A DNA stretch of 7,195 nt from JASFWK01 sp050049355 (GCA_050049355.1 JASFWK010000111.1:1-7195), one strand, 5' to 3'. Shown: positions 1 through 6,800, counted from the stretch's first letter. Program-made: numbers and translations. The notes: generated from the sequence alone by a model not told the origin.

Positions 1-3
1 GGC

Positions 4-36
4 AAAGGCAGGCCGCGATCAAGCTGCCGGCCTGCC
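4..36 (-). terminator. GC-rich hairpin followed by TTT, possible operon terminator at window edge
   Basis: The minus strand forms GGCAGGCCG (36-28) with CGGCCTGCC (15-7), nine perfect pairs around a 12-base loop, followed by TTT (6-4) and then GCC. It lies about 130 bases after the last gene of the operon. The T-run is short and the loop large, so the terminator call is moderate. The window ends just beyond. Confidence 0.5.
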
Positions 37-65
37 CGGGTCGCTCGTCCAATCTGCAACCGTCC

Positions 66-141
66 ACTCGCCAGATAGAACGGGCTCAACAGCGTGCCAC
101 ACTCGACCAGAAGACTCGGCACTGGTTCTATCTGGCCCGTT
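66..141. repeat. Inverted-repeat element: 12-bp perfect arms, 43-base loop
   Basis: GCCAGATAGAAC (70-81) is exactly complementary to GTTCTATCTGGC (125-136). Inside the loop GTGCC (94-98) pairs with GGCAC (118-122). A second overlapping pair, AACGGGC (79-85) with GCCCGTT (135-141), shows that both arms hold copies of one 14-base unit, CAGATAGAACGGGC, in opposite orientation and in different permutation. It starts 29 bases after the SurA-like stop on the transcribed strand. It could be a 3'-end RNA structure or a copy of a dispersed palindromic intergenic repeat; one window cannot decide. Confidence 0.6.
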
Positions 142-165
142 CGATTCCTGGGCGCTGTGGGGATG

Positions 166-1212
166 TTATGGTCCCTCTGCCCACTCTGCTATGAACTCGA
201 CGTTCTCCATCTGCTGGCCCAACCAGTCATAGAAGACGCGATTCCTCTCAAACGTTAGCATAGTGTCGTCCAGTTCCCGTTCCTCGTGGGCAAGAACCTG
301 GATGATGTAGTAGCGACCACTGATCCCCAGGAGCGGCTCTGTGTAATCTCCAACAGACGTCTCGAAGACCGTTGGGGCGACCTCTGACCCGATCTGCTCG
401 GCGATGAAGGCTTGGGTTCGCCAATCTAGCTCGTGGACATAGGCCGTGCTGGTTTCACCGGCCTCCAACTCCTCAGCGATCGCGTCCCATTCCTCGCCCT
501 GATTCAGTCGCTCCACTATCTCAGCTGCCTCTTCTTCGTCGGAGAAGGCGAGATAGCGAATCTGCACTTGATCGGCGATGGTGGGCACCTCGCTCTCAAG
601 TGCGGCCTGCAGCTTCCCGTAGAGGAGGGAAACCTCGATGGTCTTCCGGAACCCGTCGATCCCCACGCCACTGGGTTTGAGCACCTGATTCACGTAGGTC
701 TGGTATCGGCTCTGGAACTGATCCTCGCTCAACTCCGTCGTGGCGGTTGTCACCCCGGTCTGGGTCACTGGCTCGGCAATGGGCGGTGCGGAGCTCGTCT
801 CGGTCTCCTCCTCGAAGCTGAAATACTGCCTGATGGCCTCGTCTATCTCCGCCGGCGCGACGAAGAGACCCCGGCGGTCGGCTTCCTGGCGGATCAACTC
901 CTCCACTACCATTTGCTGGAGGACCTGCGCGCGAACAGAAGGAGCCTGCTCCGATGGCAGTTGCGCCTCCAGGAGCCGCTGCTGGACCCGGCTCTCCAGC
1001 TCAGCAGTTCGGATGGGCACTTCGTTGACAATTGCCACTGGCTGACGGCTCTTCAGCACCACCTCAGAGATGTAACCATAGACCAGCACGGCGGCGATCA
1101 CTGCGCCGACGCCAATGGTGCCGGCGATGATCCAGCGGTTTATCCGTGCCTCTCGCTTCGCGCGGGAGATTTGCTTGCGGGTGGCGGGTCTCTTCTTCCT
1201 CTTTCTGGCCAT
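166..1212 (-). CDS. Membrane-anchored SurA/PpiC-like folding factor with degenerate parvulin domain
   Basis: This 348-residue protein has a very basic cytoplasmic N-terminus (about 1-26), one hydrophobic helix (about 27-48) with no cleavage site or lipobox, and an external part. Residues about 56-200 look like a SurA_N chaperone domain (AIVNEVPIRTAELESRV, then VLQQMVVEELIRQEADRRG and an AEIDEAI helix). It is interrupted at 132-162 by a Glu/Thr/Pro/Ser-rich low-complexity loop. Residues about 213-308 match the outline of a PpiC/parvulin prolyl isomerase (VGDYTEPLLGISGRYYIIQVL). The family histidines appear lost: the first strand reads VQIRYLAF rather than a His-Ile-Leu type, and the late motif reads GRYYII rather than GYHII. 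A chaperone role outside the membrane is therefore more likely than isomerase catalysis. The ATG has GGAGGAG just upstream. Similar proteins are called peptidylprolyl isomerase in Chloroflexota. Confidence 0.8.
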   Translation of the reverse strand: MARKRKKRPATRKQISRAKREARINRWIIAGTIGVGAVIAAVLVYGYISEVVLKSRQPVAIVNEVPIRTAELESRVQQRLLEAQLPSEQAPSVRAQVLQQMVVEELIRQEADRRGLFVAPAEIDEAIRQYFSFEEETETSSAPPIAEPVTQTGVTTATTELSEDQFQSRYQTYVNQVLKPSGVGIDGFRKTIEVSLLYGKLQAALESEVPTIADQVQIRYLAFSDEEEAAEIVERLNQGEEWDAIAEELEAGETSTAYVHELDWRTQAFIAEQIGSEVAPTVFETSVGDYTEPLLGISGRYYIIQVLAHEERELDDTMLTFERNRVFYDWLGQQMENVEFIAEWAEGP

Positions 1213-1270
1213 CTACTCCTCCGCACCAATCTGCCTTGTGCCAGCTGCGATGCAAGCGCGAACGTGACGC

Positions 1271-1307
1271 AAAATGGGAACGGGCATAAGGCAAGGCCCT
1301 ATGCCCG
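1271..1307 (-). terminator. Hairpin plus T-rich tract between rpsR and the SurA-like gene (terminator or attenuator)
   Basis: The minus strand forms CGGGCATA (1307-1300) with TATGCCCG (1288-1281), a one-base mismatch, then GGC/GCC closing a 3-base loop: 11 pairs in all. It is followed by TTCCCATTTT (1280-1271). The stem and the T-rich tail suggest an intrinsic terminator of moderate strength. As the SurA-like gene follows on the same strand with no obvious promoter between, partial read-through (attenuation) is the likeliest role. Confidence 0.55.
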
Positions 1308-1343
1308 AATCTACCTCGGGTGAAAGCGCTGGGTCCGCGACCA

Positions 1344-1664
1344 TCACCTGTGAAGATGATCGGCTGTATAGGGAAGCAGAGCCAGATAGCGGGCGCGTTT
1401 GATAGCCTTCGTCAGCTGACGCTGGTGGCGCGCGCAGGCTCCCGTCTGCCGCCGATGCTTGATCTTTCCACGGTCGGTCACGAACCGGCGCAGCATATCC
1501 ACATTCTTGTAGTCGATCCGGCTGATCCCCTCGGTGCAGAAAAAGCACTTGCGGCTCCTCCGTCGCCATCGTCCTCCACGGCGCCCCGACGAGCGACGTC
1601 GGCTCCGGTGCCCCCTTGAGCTCCTGCTCTTGTTGTTCCTCTTGTTCCGATTCTCCTTAGCCAA
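1344..1664 (-). CDS. rpsR: 30S ribosomal protein S18, TTG start, cysteine-containing (zinc-type) form
   Basis: S18 pairs with S6 on the 30S platform. The 106-residue protein has a long Arg/Ser-rich N-terminal extension (about 4-38) before the conserved core RKCFFC...IDYKNVDMLRRFVTDRGKI..RRQTGACARHQRQLTKAIKRARYLALLPY (39-99), which is diagnostic. C40-X2-C43 and C77-X2-H80 together form a plausible zinc site, corresponding to the 'C+' versions of ribosomal proteins known from comparative work; zinc binding here is inferred. The core aligns fully with the family, and the extra length is all in the N-terminus plus a short ADHLHR tail. The gene follows ssb by 75 bases. rplI, which often follows rpsR elsewhere, is absent, and a SurA-like gene takes that position. 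Confidence 0.96.
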   Translation of the reverse strand: MAKENRNKRNNKSRSSRGHRSRRRSSGRRGGRWRRRSRKCFFCTEGISRIDYKNVDMLRRFVTDRGKIKHRRQTGACARHQRQLTKAIKRARYLALLPYTADHLHR

Positions 1665-1669
1665 ACTCT

Positions 1670-1676
1670 ACCTCCC
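1670..1676 (-). promoter_or_regulatory. rpsR: rpsR Shine-Dalgarno GGGAGGT selecting a TTG start
   Basis: GGGAGGT lies 5 bases before TTG at 1664-1662, an ideal distance. No ATG or GTG occurs in frame nearby, so TTG is the likely initiation codon. A strong Shine-Dalgarno beside a weak start codon suggests that rpsR output is deliberately tuned. Confidence 0.75.
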
Positions 1677-1721
1677 TAACCTCCCTCGTTCTCAGCGCTC
1701 TCATCCTAAGGGCACACTACT

Positions 1722-1738
1722 CGGCGGCGTCTCCGCCG
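1722..1738 (-). other. Small GC-rich hairpin between ssb and rpsR
   Basis: Just after the ssb stop the RNA can form CGGCGG (1738-1733) with CCGCCG (1727-1722) around AGACG. An alternative register gives a 5-bp stem with a GAGA (GNRA-type) tetraloop. No T-run follows, so termination is unlikely; a role in mRNA processing or in setting rpsR expression is only a possibility. Confidence 0.35.
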
Positions 1739-1739
1739 T

Positions 1740-2156
1740 CTATGATGGCGAGGAAATCTCTCGAGCGCCATGATACGTGTGATCTTCTTCTTCCTCGTCG
1801 GCGGACTCCCGCCCCGCGGAGGATGTGTTGCCAAGCATAATCATCTCCTGCGCCACGACCTCCGTGCGGAAGCGTTTCCTCCCCTCCCGGTCTTCCCAAC
1901 CACGGGTCTGCAGCCGGCCCTCGACATAGACCTGCTGACCCTTGCGCAGATGCTCTTTGCATATCTCCGCTAAGTTGCCCCAGGCCACCACGTTGAACCA
2001 CTCGGTCTCTTCTTGGCGGTCTCCATTCGAGTTGGTCCAACCTCGGGTGGCTGCCATGCTGAATGAGGTCACCGGCCGACCACTGGGCGTATACCTCAGC
2101 TCAGGGTCTCGTCCTAGATGGCCTATGATCATTACCTTATTCAGTCCTCTGCTCAC
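1740..2156 (-). CDS. ssb: Single-stranded DNA-binding protein, GTG start, atypical C-terminus
   Basis: SSB coats single-stranded DNA in replication, repair and recombination, usually as a tetramer. The GTG start gives 138 residues. Residues 3-109 form the OB fold: LNKVMIIGHLGRDPELRYTPSG at the N-terminus, then aromatic DNA-contact candidates W40, W53, F54, W59 and W87 within the typical TEWFNVVAWGNLAE and KGQQVYVEGRLQTR blocks. The tail is short (about 28 residues) with an acidic run at 120-125, and it ends REISSPS rather than the D-D-D-(I/L)-P-F tip that most bacterial SSBs use to recruit partners. Neither other reading frame restores such a tip before the stop. The gene lies between rpsF and rpsR as in many bacteria, 4 bases after rpsF. 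The atypical tail could be real divergence, a paralogue's tail, or a sequence error further upstream. Confidence 0.95.
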   Translation of the reverse strand: MSRGLNKVMIIGHLGRDPELRYTPSGRPVTSFSMAATRGWTNSNGDRQEETEWFNVVAWGNLAEICKEHLRKGQQVYVEGRLQTRGWEDREGRKRFRTEVVAQEMIMLGNTSSAGRESADEEEEDHTYHGAREISSPS

Positions 2157-2160
2157 GCTC

Positions 2161-2448
2161 TTACCCCTCGTCTGCACGCACAATTAGATGACGAATTATC
2201 GATTCCCTAAGCTTAAGGCCTCGCTCCAGCTCAGCAATACCTTCTGGTTCCATGCCGATCTTCATATGTATGTACTGGCCTTCCCGAACCTTCTGGATGG
2301 GATAGGCCAAGCGCCGTCGTCCCACGGGTTCGACCTGCTGGACGACGCCGCTAGATTCGACGATGTCCTTGACTTCATCGACAAGGGTCTCTAATTCCTC
2401 TTGGTCAACCTCGGGGTGTACGATGCAAATCAGCTCATAGTCGCGCAT
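2161..2448 (-). CDS. rpsF: 30S ribosomal protein S6
   Basis: S6 binds the central domain of 16S rRNA on the 30S platform as a heterodimer with S18, which is encoded two genes downstream. The 95-residue protein shows the family pattern: the first beta strand MRDYELICIVHP (1-12), a helix at about 16-34, the strand and turn VEPVGRRRLAYPI (39-51) with its basic patch, a QYIHMKIGM strand (58-66), then a helix and the ending LRESIIRHLIVRADEG. Its length is typical of the short S6 form without a C-terminal extension. It is the first gene of the operon, has its own promoter and structured leader, and ends with TAA 4 bases before the ssb start, so translation is probably coupled. In the S6-S18 operons studied, the S6:S18 complex represses its own mRNA; that is plausible here but not shown. 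Confidence 0.97.
   Translation of the reverse strand: MRDYELICIVHPEVDQEELETLVDEVKDIVESSGVVQQVEPVGRRRLAYPIQKVREGQYIHMKIGMEPEGIAELERGLKLRESIIRHLIVRADEG
2164..2169 (-). promoter_or_regulatory. ssb: ssb Shine-Dalgarno GAGGGG supporting a GTG start
   Basis: GAGGGG lies within the last codons of rpsF, 7 bases before GTG at 2156-2154. The open frame reaches back to a TTG at 2183, but that start has no Shine-Dalgarno, overlaps rpsF by 23 bases and would add nine residues unlike any SSB N-terminus. Starting at GTG gives (M)SRGLNKVMIIG, the normal family start. Confidence 0.75.
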
Positions 2449-2453
2449 CGGTG

Positions 2454-2513
2454 GACGGTATACCTCCTTTCCATGGGATCGCTCCCGGTCCAGCCGGGAG
2501 CGGAAAGCCCGTC
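2454..2513 (-). promoter_or_regulatory. Structured rpsF mRNA leader, candidate S6/S18 autoregulatory element
   Basis: Three nested helices can form in the leader RNA. The outer one is GACGG (2513-2509) with CCGUC (2458-2454). The middle one is CUUUCC (2507-2502) with GGAAAG (2472-2467). The inner hairpin pairs GCUCCCGG (2501-2494) with CCGGGAGC (2488-2481) around a 5-base loop. Two 8-base bulges lie on the 3' side (2480-2473 and 2466-2459), the second holding most of the Shine-Dalgarno sequence. A competing GCCC/GGGC stem (2520-2517 with 2510-2507) would break the outer helices. rpsF leaders that bind the S6:S18 complex are known in several phyla; membership of that family is inference, and pairing was done by eye. 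Confidence 0.55.
2463..2468 (-). promoter_or_regulatory. rpsF: rpsF Shine-Dalgarno sequence AGGAGG with long spacing
   Basis: AGGAGG sits 14 bases before the rpsF ATG, against the usual 5 to 9. No in-frame ATG, GTG or TTG lies between them (the codons are GTA TAC CGT CCA CCG), and the protein starts MRDYEL as S6 proteins normally do, so the start is not in doubt. The extra spacing coincides with the outer 3' arm of the leader structure. Confidence 0.75.
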
Positions 2514-2534
2514 TCGGGGCGCGCAGCGGGCCGT

Positions 2535-2563
2535 ATCATAACACAAAGAGTAGCTTTTGACAA
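2535..2563 (-). promoter_or_regulatory. Sigma-70/SigA-type promoter of the rpsF-ssb-rpsR operon
   Basis: The minus strand reads TTGTCA (2563-2558), a 17-base spacer, then TATGAT (2540-2535). Each hexamer differs from consensus by one base, and the spacing is optimal. Transcription should begin near 2528, giving a leader of about 80 bases before the rpsF ATG. The stretch is visibly richer in A and T than its surroundings. It lies between the post-ychF stem-loop and the leader hairpin, so it makes the ribosomal operon a unit of its own, although read-through from ychF remains possible. Confidence 0.85.
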
Positions 2564-2596
2564 ACAGGCGGGGTCTCTTGGGGTATCGGGGCGCCG

Positions 2597-2641
2597 CCTC
2601 CGCGGCATGGCAGACTCCATGCCAATTCGCCCTGGCGGAGG
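2597..2641 (-). terminator. Imperfect stem-loop directly after ychF, possible transcript end
   Basis: Two bases after the ychF stop the RNA can form CCTCCGC (2641-2635) with GCGGAGG (2603-2597), stacked on GGCATGG (2623-2617) with CCATGCC (2610-2604) closing a 6-base loop. This makes 14 base pairs in all, interrupted only by an 11-base bulge on the 5' side. No T-run follows, so it is not a classical intrinsic terminator. It could stabilise the ychF mRNA 3' end or act with Rho. The promoter just downstream supports a transcript boundary here, but termination is inferred. Confidence 0.45.
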
Positions 2642-2643
2642 GG

Positions 2644-3744
2644 CTACGAACTGAAGCGAAAGAGGCAGACGTCACCATCCTGCACCTGGTAGTCGCGGCC
2701 CTCCGTACGCATCAAGCCTTGCTTGCGGGCGGCGGCCCAGCTGCCTGCCTCCACCAGCTCCTCCCAGCCGATCACCTCGGCGCGGATGAACCCCCGCTGC
2801 ATGTCGCTGTGGACCCTCCCAGCGGCTTGCGGAGCGGTACTCCCTCGCTGGATGGACCAAGCGCGCACCTCTCGTCCGCCAACGAGGGTGAAGATGCTGA
2901 TTAGGTTGAGTGTGCGGTAGCTAGCCCGCACCAGCGCCTCCAGCCCAGAGCGAGTTAAGCCGACCGCCTTCCGATACTCGTAGGCCTCGTCCAATGGCCA
3001 CTCGGCCAGCTCACTCTCCAGTTGCGCGCAGAGGACGACGCACGGCACCTCTTCCTTCGCCGCCACCTCCATCACCGCAGCAGCACATTCTCCCCCCGCC
3101 GGCAAATCCTCTTCTCCCACGTTGGTCACGTAGAGGCGGGGTTTGGCTGTCAGAAGATGAAGTTCCTGAGCCAGAGCGGCTTGTGCCTCAGTCTCCTTCG
3201 CCCAGGCGGCGGCCCGCTCTCCTCGCTGCAATCGCTCCTCGAGAGTCTCCAGCAGCGCCAACTCCTCCGCTCCCCCCTTCGGCTCAGCCCTGACCGCCCT
3301 CCGTGTCTTCTCAATCCGCCGCTGGACAGTCTCCAGGTCAGCCAGGATCAGTTCCAGATCCAGCACTTCCAGATCCCGTACCGGATCGAGGGTGCCGTCC
3401 ACGTGTGCCACGTCCGCGTCGACGAAGCAGCGGGCCACCACCGCCGTCGCGTCTACCTCTCGGATGTGAGCGAGGAATCGGTTGCCCAGCCCCTCTCCTC
3501 GGTGGGAACCCCGGACCAGTCCCGCGATGTCCACAAACTCGACGCTGGCCGGAGTAATCAGCTCGGGCTCCACCAACCGAGCCACCGCCTCGAGCCGCCG
3601 GTCGGGCACCGCTGCCACTCCTCGATTTGGGTCAATTGTGGTAAAAGGATAAGCCGCCACGGCGGCCCCAGCCTGCGTCAGTGCATTGAAGAGGGTGGAC
3701 TTCCCAACGTTGGGAAGTCCCACGATCCCTATCTGGAAGCTCAT
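2644..3744 (-). CDS. ychF: Ribosome-binding ATPase YchF (EngD, OBG family)
   Basis: YchF is a universally conserved P-loop protein of the OBG family that binds ribosomes and, unlike most relatives, prefers ATP to GTP; it is linked to stress and translation control. The 366 residues match the family's usual length of about 363. Visible motifs: G1 GLPNVGKST (residues 9-17), the G2 region AYPFTTIDPN (31-40), G3 DIAG (72-75) followed by the glycine-rich HRGEGLGN stretch characteristic of YchF, and N208-V-G-E211 in place of the GTPase NKxD, which is the known basis of ATP preference. A helical arm occupies about 125-200, and a TGS domain (about 282-365) closes the protein. The start is ATG with AAGGAG 4 bases upstream. 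It begins 83 bases after the kinase gene and ends 195 bases before rpsF, a pairing also known from Bacillus. I see no clear promoter of its own. Confidence 0.97.
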   Translation of the reverse strand: MSFQIGIVGLPNVGKSTLFNALTQAGAAVAAYPFTTIDPNRGVAAVPDRRLEAVARLVEPELITPASVEFVDIAGLVRGSHRGEGLGNRFLAHIREVDATAVVARCFVDADVAHVDGTLDPVRDLEVLDLELILADLETVQRRIEKTRRAVRAEPKGGAEELALLETLEERLQRGERAAAWAKETEAQAALAQELHLLTAKPRLYVTNVGEEDLPAGGECAAAVMEVAAKEEVPCVVLCAQLESELAEWPLDEAYEYRKAVGLTRSGLEALVRASYRTLNLISIFTLVGGREVRAWSIQRGSTAPQAAGRVHSDMQRGFIRAEVIGWEELVEAGSWAAARKQGLMRTEGRDYQVQDGDVCLFRFSS

Positions 3745-3827
3745 TCTACTCCTTGCGGAAGTCTGTTCAGAGGCCCGTCACGAGTATTCGGTATGGAGAG
3801 GGGAATGAAGGTGCCTCAAACCTGTCA

Positions 3828-6800
3828 CTAGCCGTACTCGTCGCGCACAGGCTTGGGGATAGGGAGGGCGATGGTGAAAGTGCTCCCTTGGTTCAGCGCC
3901 GATTCTACCCAGACTCGCCCGCCGTGCCGCTCGACGATTGATCTGACGATAGCCAGGCCCAGGCCGGTCCCCTCAGCCCCACCCGGCTCCGCCCGGCGGA
4001 CGCGGAAGAACTTCTCGAAGAGCCGTACCTGGTCCTCTGGAGCGATGCCAATGCCAGTGTCCCTCACGTGGATCAGGGCCTCTTCGTCCGTGGTTCGCAG
4101 CCCTACGGTCACCGTCCCCCCGGCCGGTGTGTACTTGATGGCGTTGTCCACCAAGTTGGCGACCGCCTGCCTCAGCAGTGTGGCATCCCCCGGGATGACG
4201 GGGGCGGGCTCTGAGGCTTCCGTGCGGAGCACCAGTCCCTTGGCGCTCGCTCGCGCGCGCATACCGTCCACCGCGTCGATGACCAGCGCTCCCAGATGGC
4301 AGGGGGTCTTCTCCAGTCCCACACCAGCATCGATGCGTCCCAGGTTCAGCAGATCCTCGACCAGATTCCCCATCTGCTCGATTCCGGTCAAGATCTTGCC
4401 CAGGTACTCCTGCTGTTTCTCCGTCAATTCGCCTACCATCGGCAGCATCGAGGCATACCCGCGCATGAAAGTAAGGGGGGCCCTGAGGTCGTGAGATACT
4501 GTGGCGACGAACTCGGACTTCATCTCGTCGAGTTTCTTGAAATGGGTGATGTCCCGCAGCACGACAACGCGGCCCCCGTTCTCGCCCTCGGCGCTGCGTA
4601 TGGTCGAGGCGCTGGCGTAGAAGGTTCTGCCGCTTGGCAGCGGGACCTCCTCGACCAGCGCGCTATCCCGCTCGAGTGGCTCGCTCAAGATGGAAGCCAA
4701 GTGGGGCTCCAGGGGAACCTCTGTTATGCTCTTGTTCATCACCCTGCTGGCCTTCAGGCCCAGCGCCTGCTCCGCGGCTGGGTTTATCAGCAAGAGTTGG
4801 TCATCTCGGTCGGTTACCAGGACGGCATCCGTGGTGCTGGAGAGTATAGCGGCGAGCCGGCGACGTCCTCCCTCTGCCATCTGGAATAGACGGGCGTTCT
4901 CCACCAATACCGCTGCCTGGTTGGCCAGCGTGGAAAGCAGGTCGACCTCGGAGGGAGTGAAGCGGCGAGGCTCTTGATAGCCCACCCACATCACCGCCAC
5001 CGTTCGCCCCTTACCTCGCACCGGGAGGGCGATGGCGGACTGGATCTCCCCTGGCAGTTCCTTGAACTCAGCAAGGCTGCGAGCGCGGGAGAGGTTCTCG
5101 ATAAGCATAGGATGGTCGACGTCGCGGGCCCTGACTGCCAGGGCCCGGTCCAGAGCCCCGATCCCCTCGGCGCTCTCTCCGCGCGCCATGACGACTTGTG
5201 GCTCCCCTTCAGCGGACAGCAGCACAACGCGAGAAGCCAGTGCATCGGTGGTCTCTAGAGCCCCCTCCAGGATGGGGGGCATACCTCTCGTTAAGTCGAG
5301 TGTGGCAGATACCTCGTGGCCTACTCTCAGCAGCAGCGAGAGATCGTCCAGCCGGTCCTTCAGCCCTGCCCGCATCTTCTCGAGGGCGTCCCCCAGGCGG
5401 GCGACCTCGTCATCGCCTGCTAGGCGAATGGGTTTATCCAGATTCCCAGCGGCGATCCGGCTGGCGGCACGAGCCAGCTGGTTGAGTGGGCGGGTCAGCT
5501 GGTTGGTGATCAGGAGGATTACCAGGGCGATCGCCACCGTGAGCACGGTCAGCAGAACCAGGAGCGGACCTGCGATGTTGATCGCCAGGCCCAGTACCAC
5601 CTGATGTGGCAGGAGGATGACAATCGACCAGGGAGATCCCGCCACTTCGACGTAACAGACAAGCTGGCGGGCGTTGGTGGTGCTGTTGCGGCTCTGGCGC
5701 ACCCAGCCTTGTCCTTCCATTAACTTGGTCAGCGGTGGGCTGCTCCGATCAACGGCCCAGTACTCCATCAGCCGCGTTGGGTCTGGGTGAGCGACGATGC
5801 GTTCCTCCTCGTCGACCACAAACCCTTCGCCATTGCCCATTGTCCGCTGCAGCCCTCCTAGCACGTTGTCGAGCAAGGGGTTGAGTCCGAGGTTGACTCG
5901 CCCAACCACCACGCCCTGAGGCTCGCTGTTATGCGCATCCCCCAGCGGGCTCAGGAACGACAGGTATACCTCGCCATCGAGGCCGCGGTAGGCCGAGGTG
6001 ATCATCAGAGATCCTGTCTCCTGGGTGACCCCTCTTAGTTCCTCCTCCTCGCTGGTGAGGTCTGTCTCCCGGTGTGAGCCCTCTGGATAGGTGCAGAGAA
6101 ACTCGCCTGAGGAATCGTAGGCGGTGAGCCTGCTGAAGTAGGGAAGCATCTTCACGTCGCTCTCAAGGTGGTCCCGACACAGCGCGTTCTCGTCACTCAG
6201 CAGCTGAGTGTCGCTGGCGAAGTGTTTGATTAGGCTCTGTCCTATCAGTAGGAAGGAAGACAGACCCTCGGCACCGTTGGACGCGTCGCGGGCCAGCGCG
6301 TCTACTGCCTGTTGGCTGGCCATCGTGATGGCGCTCTGCGAGACGGCGTAGATGAGGACGACCATCATAAGAATGAAGAGCGGAATGACGGCGAAGAGGA
6401 AACGACGGCTGAGTGTGCGGGCGTAAGGGGGCGAGCGACGAGCGACCGCCACTGGCTGCAGCCGGCGGCTGACCAGGAAGACCACCTGCAGAAGCAGGCC
6501 GTGGGTCAGTGCCTCCAAGAGCCCCAGCCCGAGGTTGAACCGCTGGAGCGTCCAGGCGTAGTCCAGGGCAGCAAGTTCACCTCCAGGACGGTAGACGGAG
6601 GCGAAGGTTGAGAGAGTTGCGATGGGCCAAGTGAGGAAGCAGGCGGCGAGCAGGGCCACGATGGGCTGCCGCGCCAGCCTCGCCAGACGACCACGATAGT
6701 CCTGCCGCAGCAGGTAGGCGGCCAGCGCGGCCTGATACGCCAGGCTAAAAGGGCCCAGAAGGTTGTGGCTGGTCGTCCCAGCCCGGAAGATGCCCGCCAG

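Noticed and set aside
89..159. tRNA-like stretch on the plus strand: a possible 7-bp acceptor stem (89-95 with 152-158) and a canonical GTTCGATTC T-loop
   Set aside because: The T-stem has three mismatches of five and no D-arm or anticodon arm can be drawn. The match is more simply explained by the overlapping inverted repeat.
433..1323. Plus-strand open frame of 296 codons opposite the SurA-like gene
   Set aside because: It is antisense to a well-supported gene, has no recognisable domain and is of a kind common in GC-rich DNA.
1717..1800. Frameshift in ssb removing a normal tail
   Set aside because: Neither alternative frame gives an acidic Pro-Phe ending, so a simple single-base error in the tail does not explain it.
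2157..2183. Longer ssb starting at TTG 2183
   Set aside because: There is no Shine-Dalgarno, it overlaps rpsF, and it adds nine residues foreign to SSB; the GTG at 2156 has a good ribosome-binding site.
3745..3827. Promoter for ychF in the gap after the kinase gene (an AATACT -10-like hexamer at about 3787-3782)
   Set aside because: No acceptable -35 at proper distance; the match is too weak to report as a feature.
3022..3831. Plus-strand open frame of 269 codons opposite ychF
   Set aside because: It is fully antisense to a protein with every YchF motif; its composition is that of a shadow frame.
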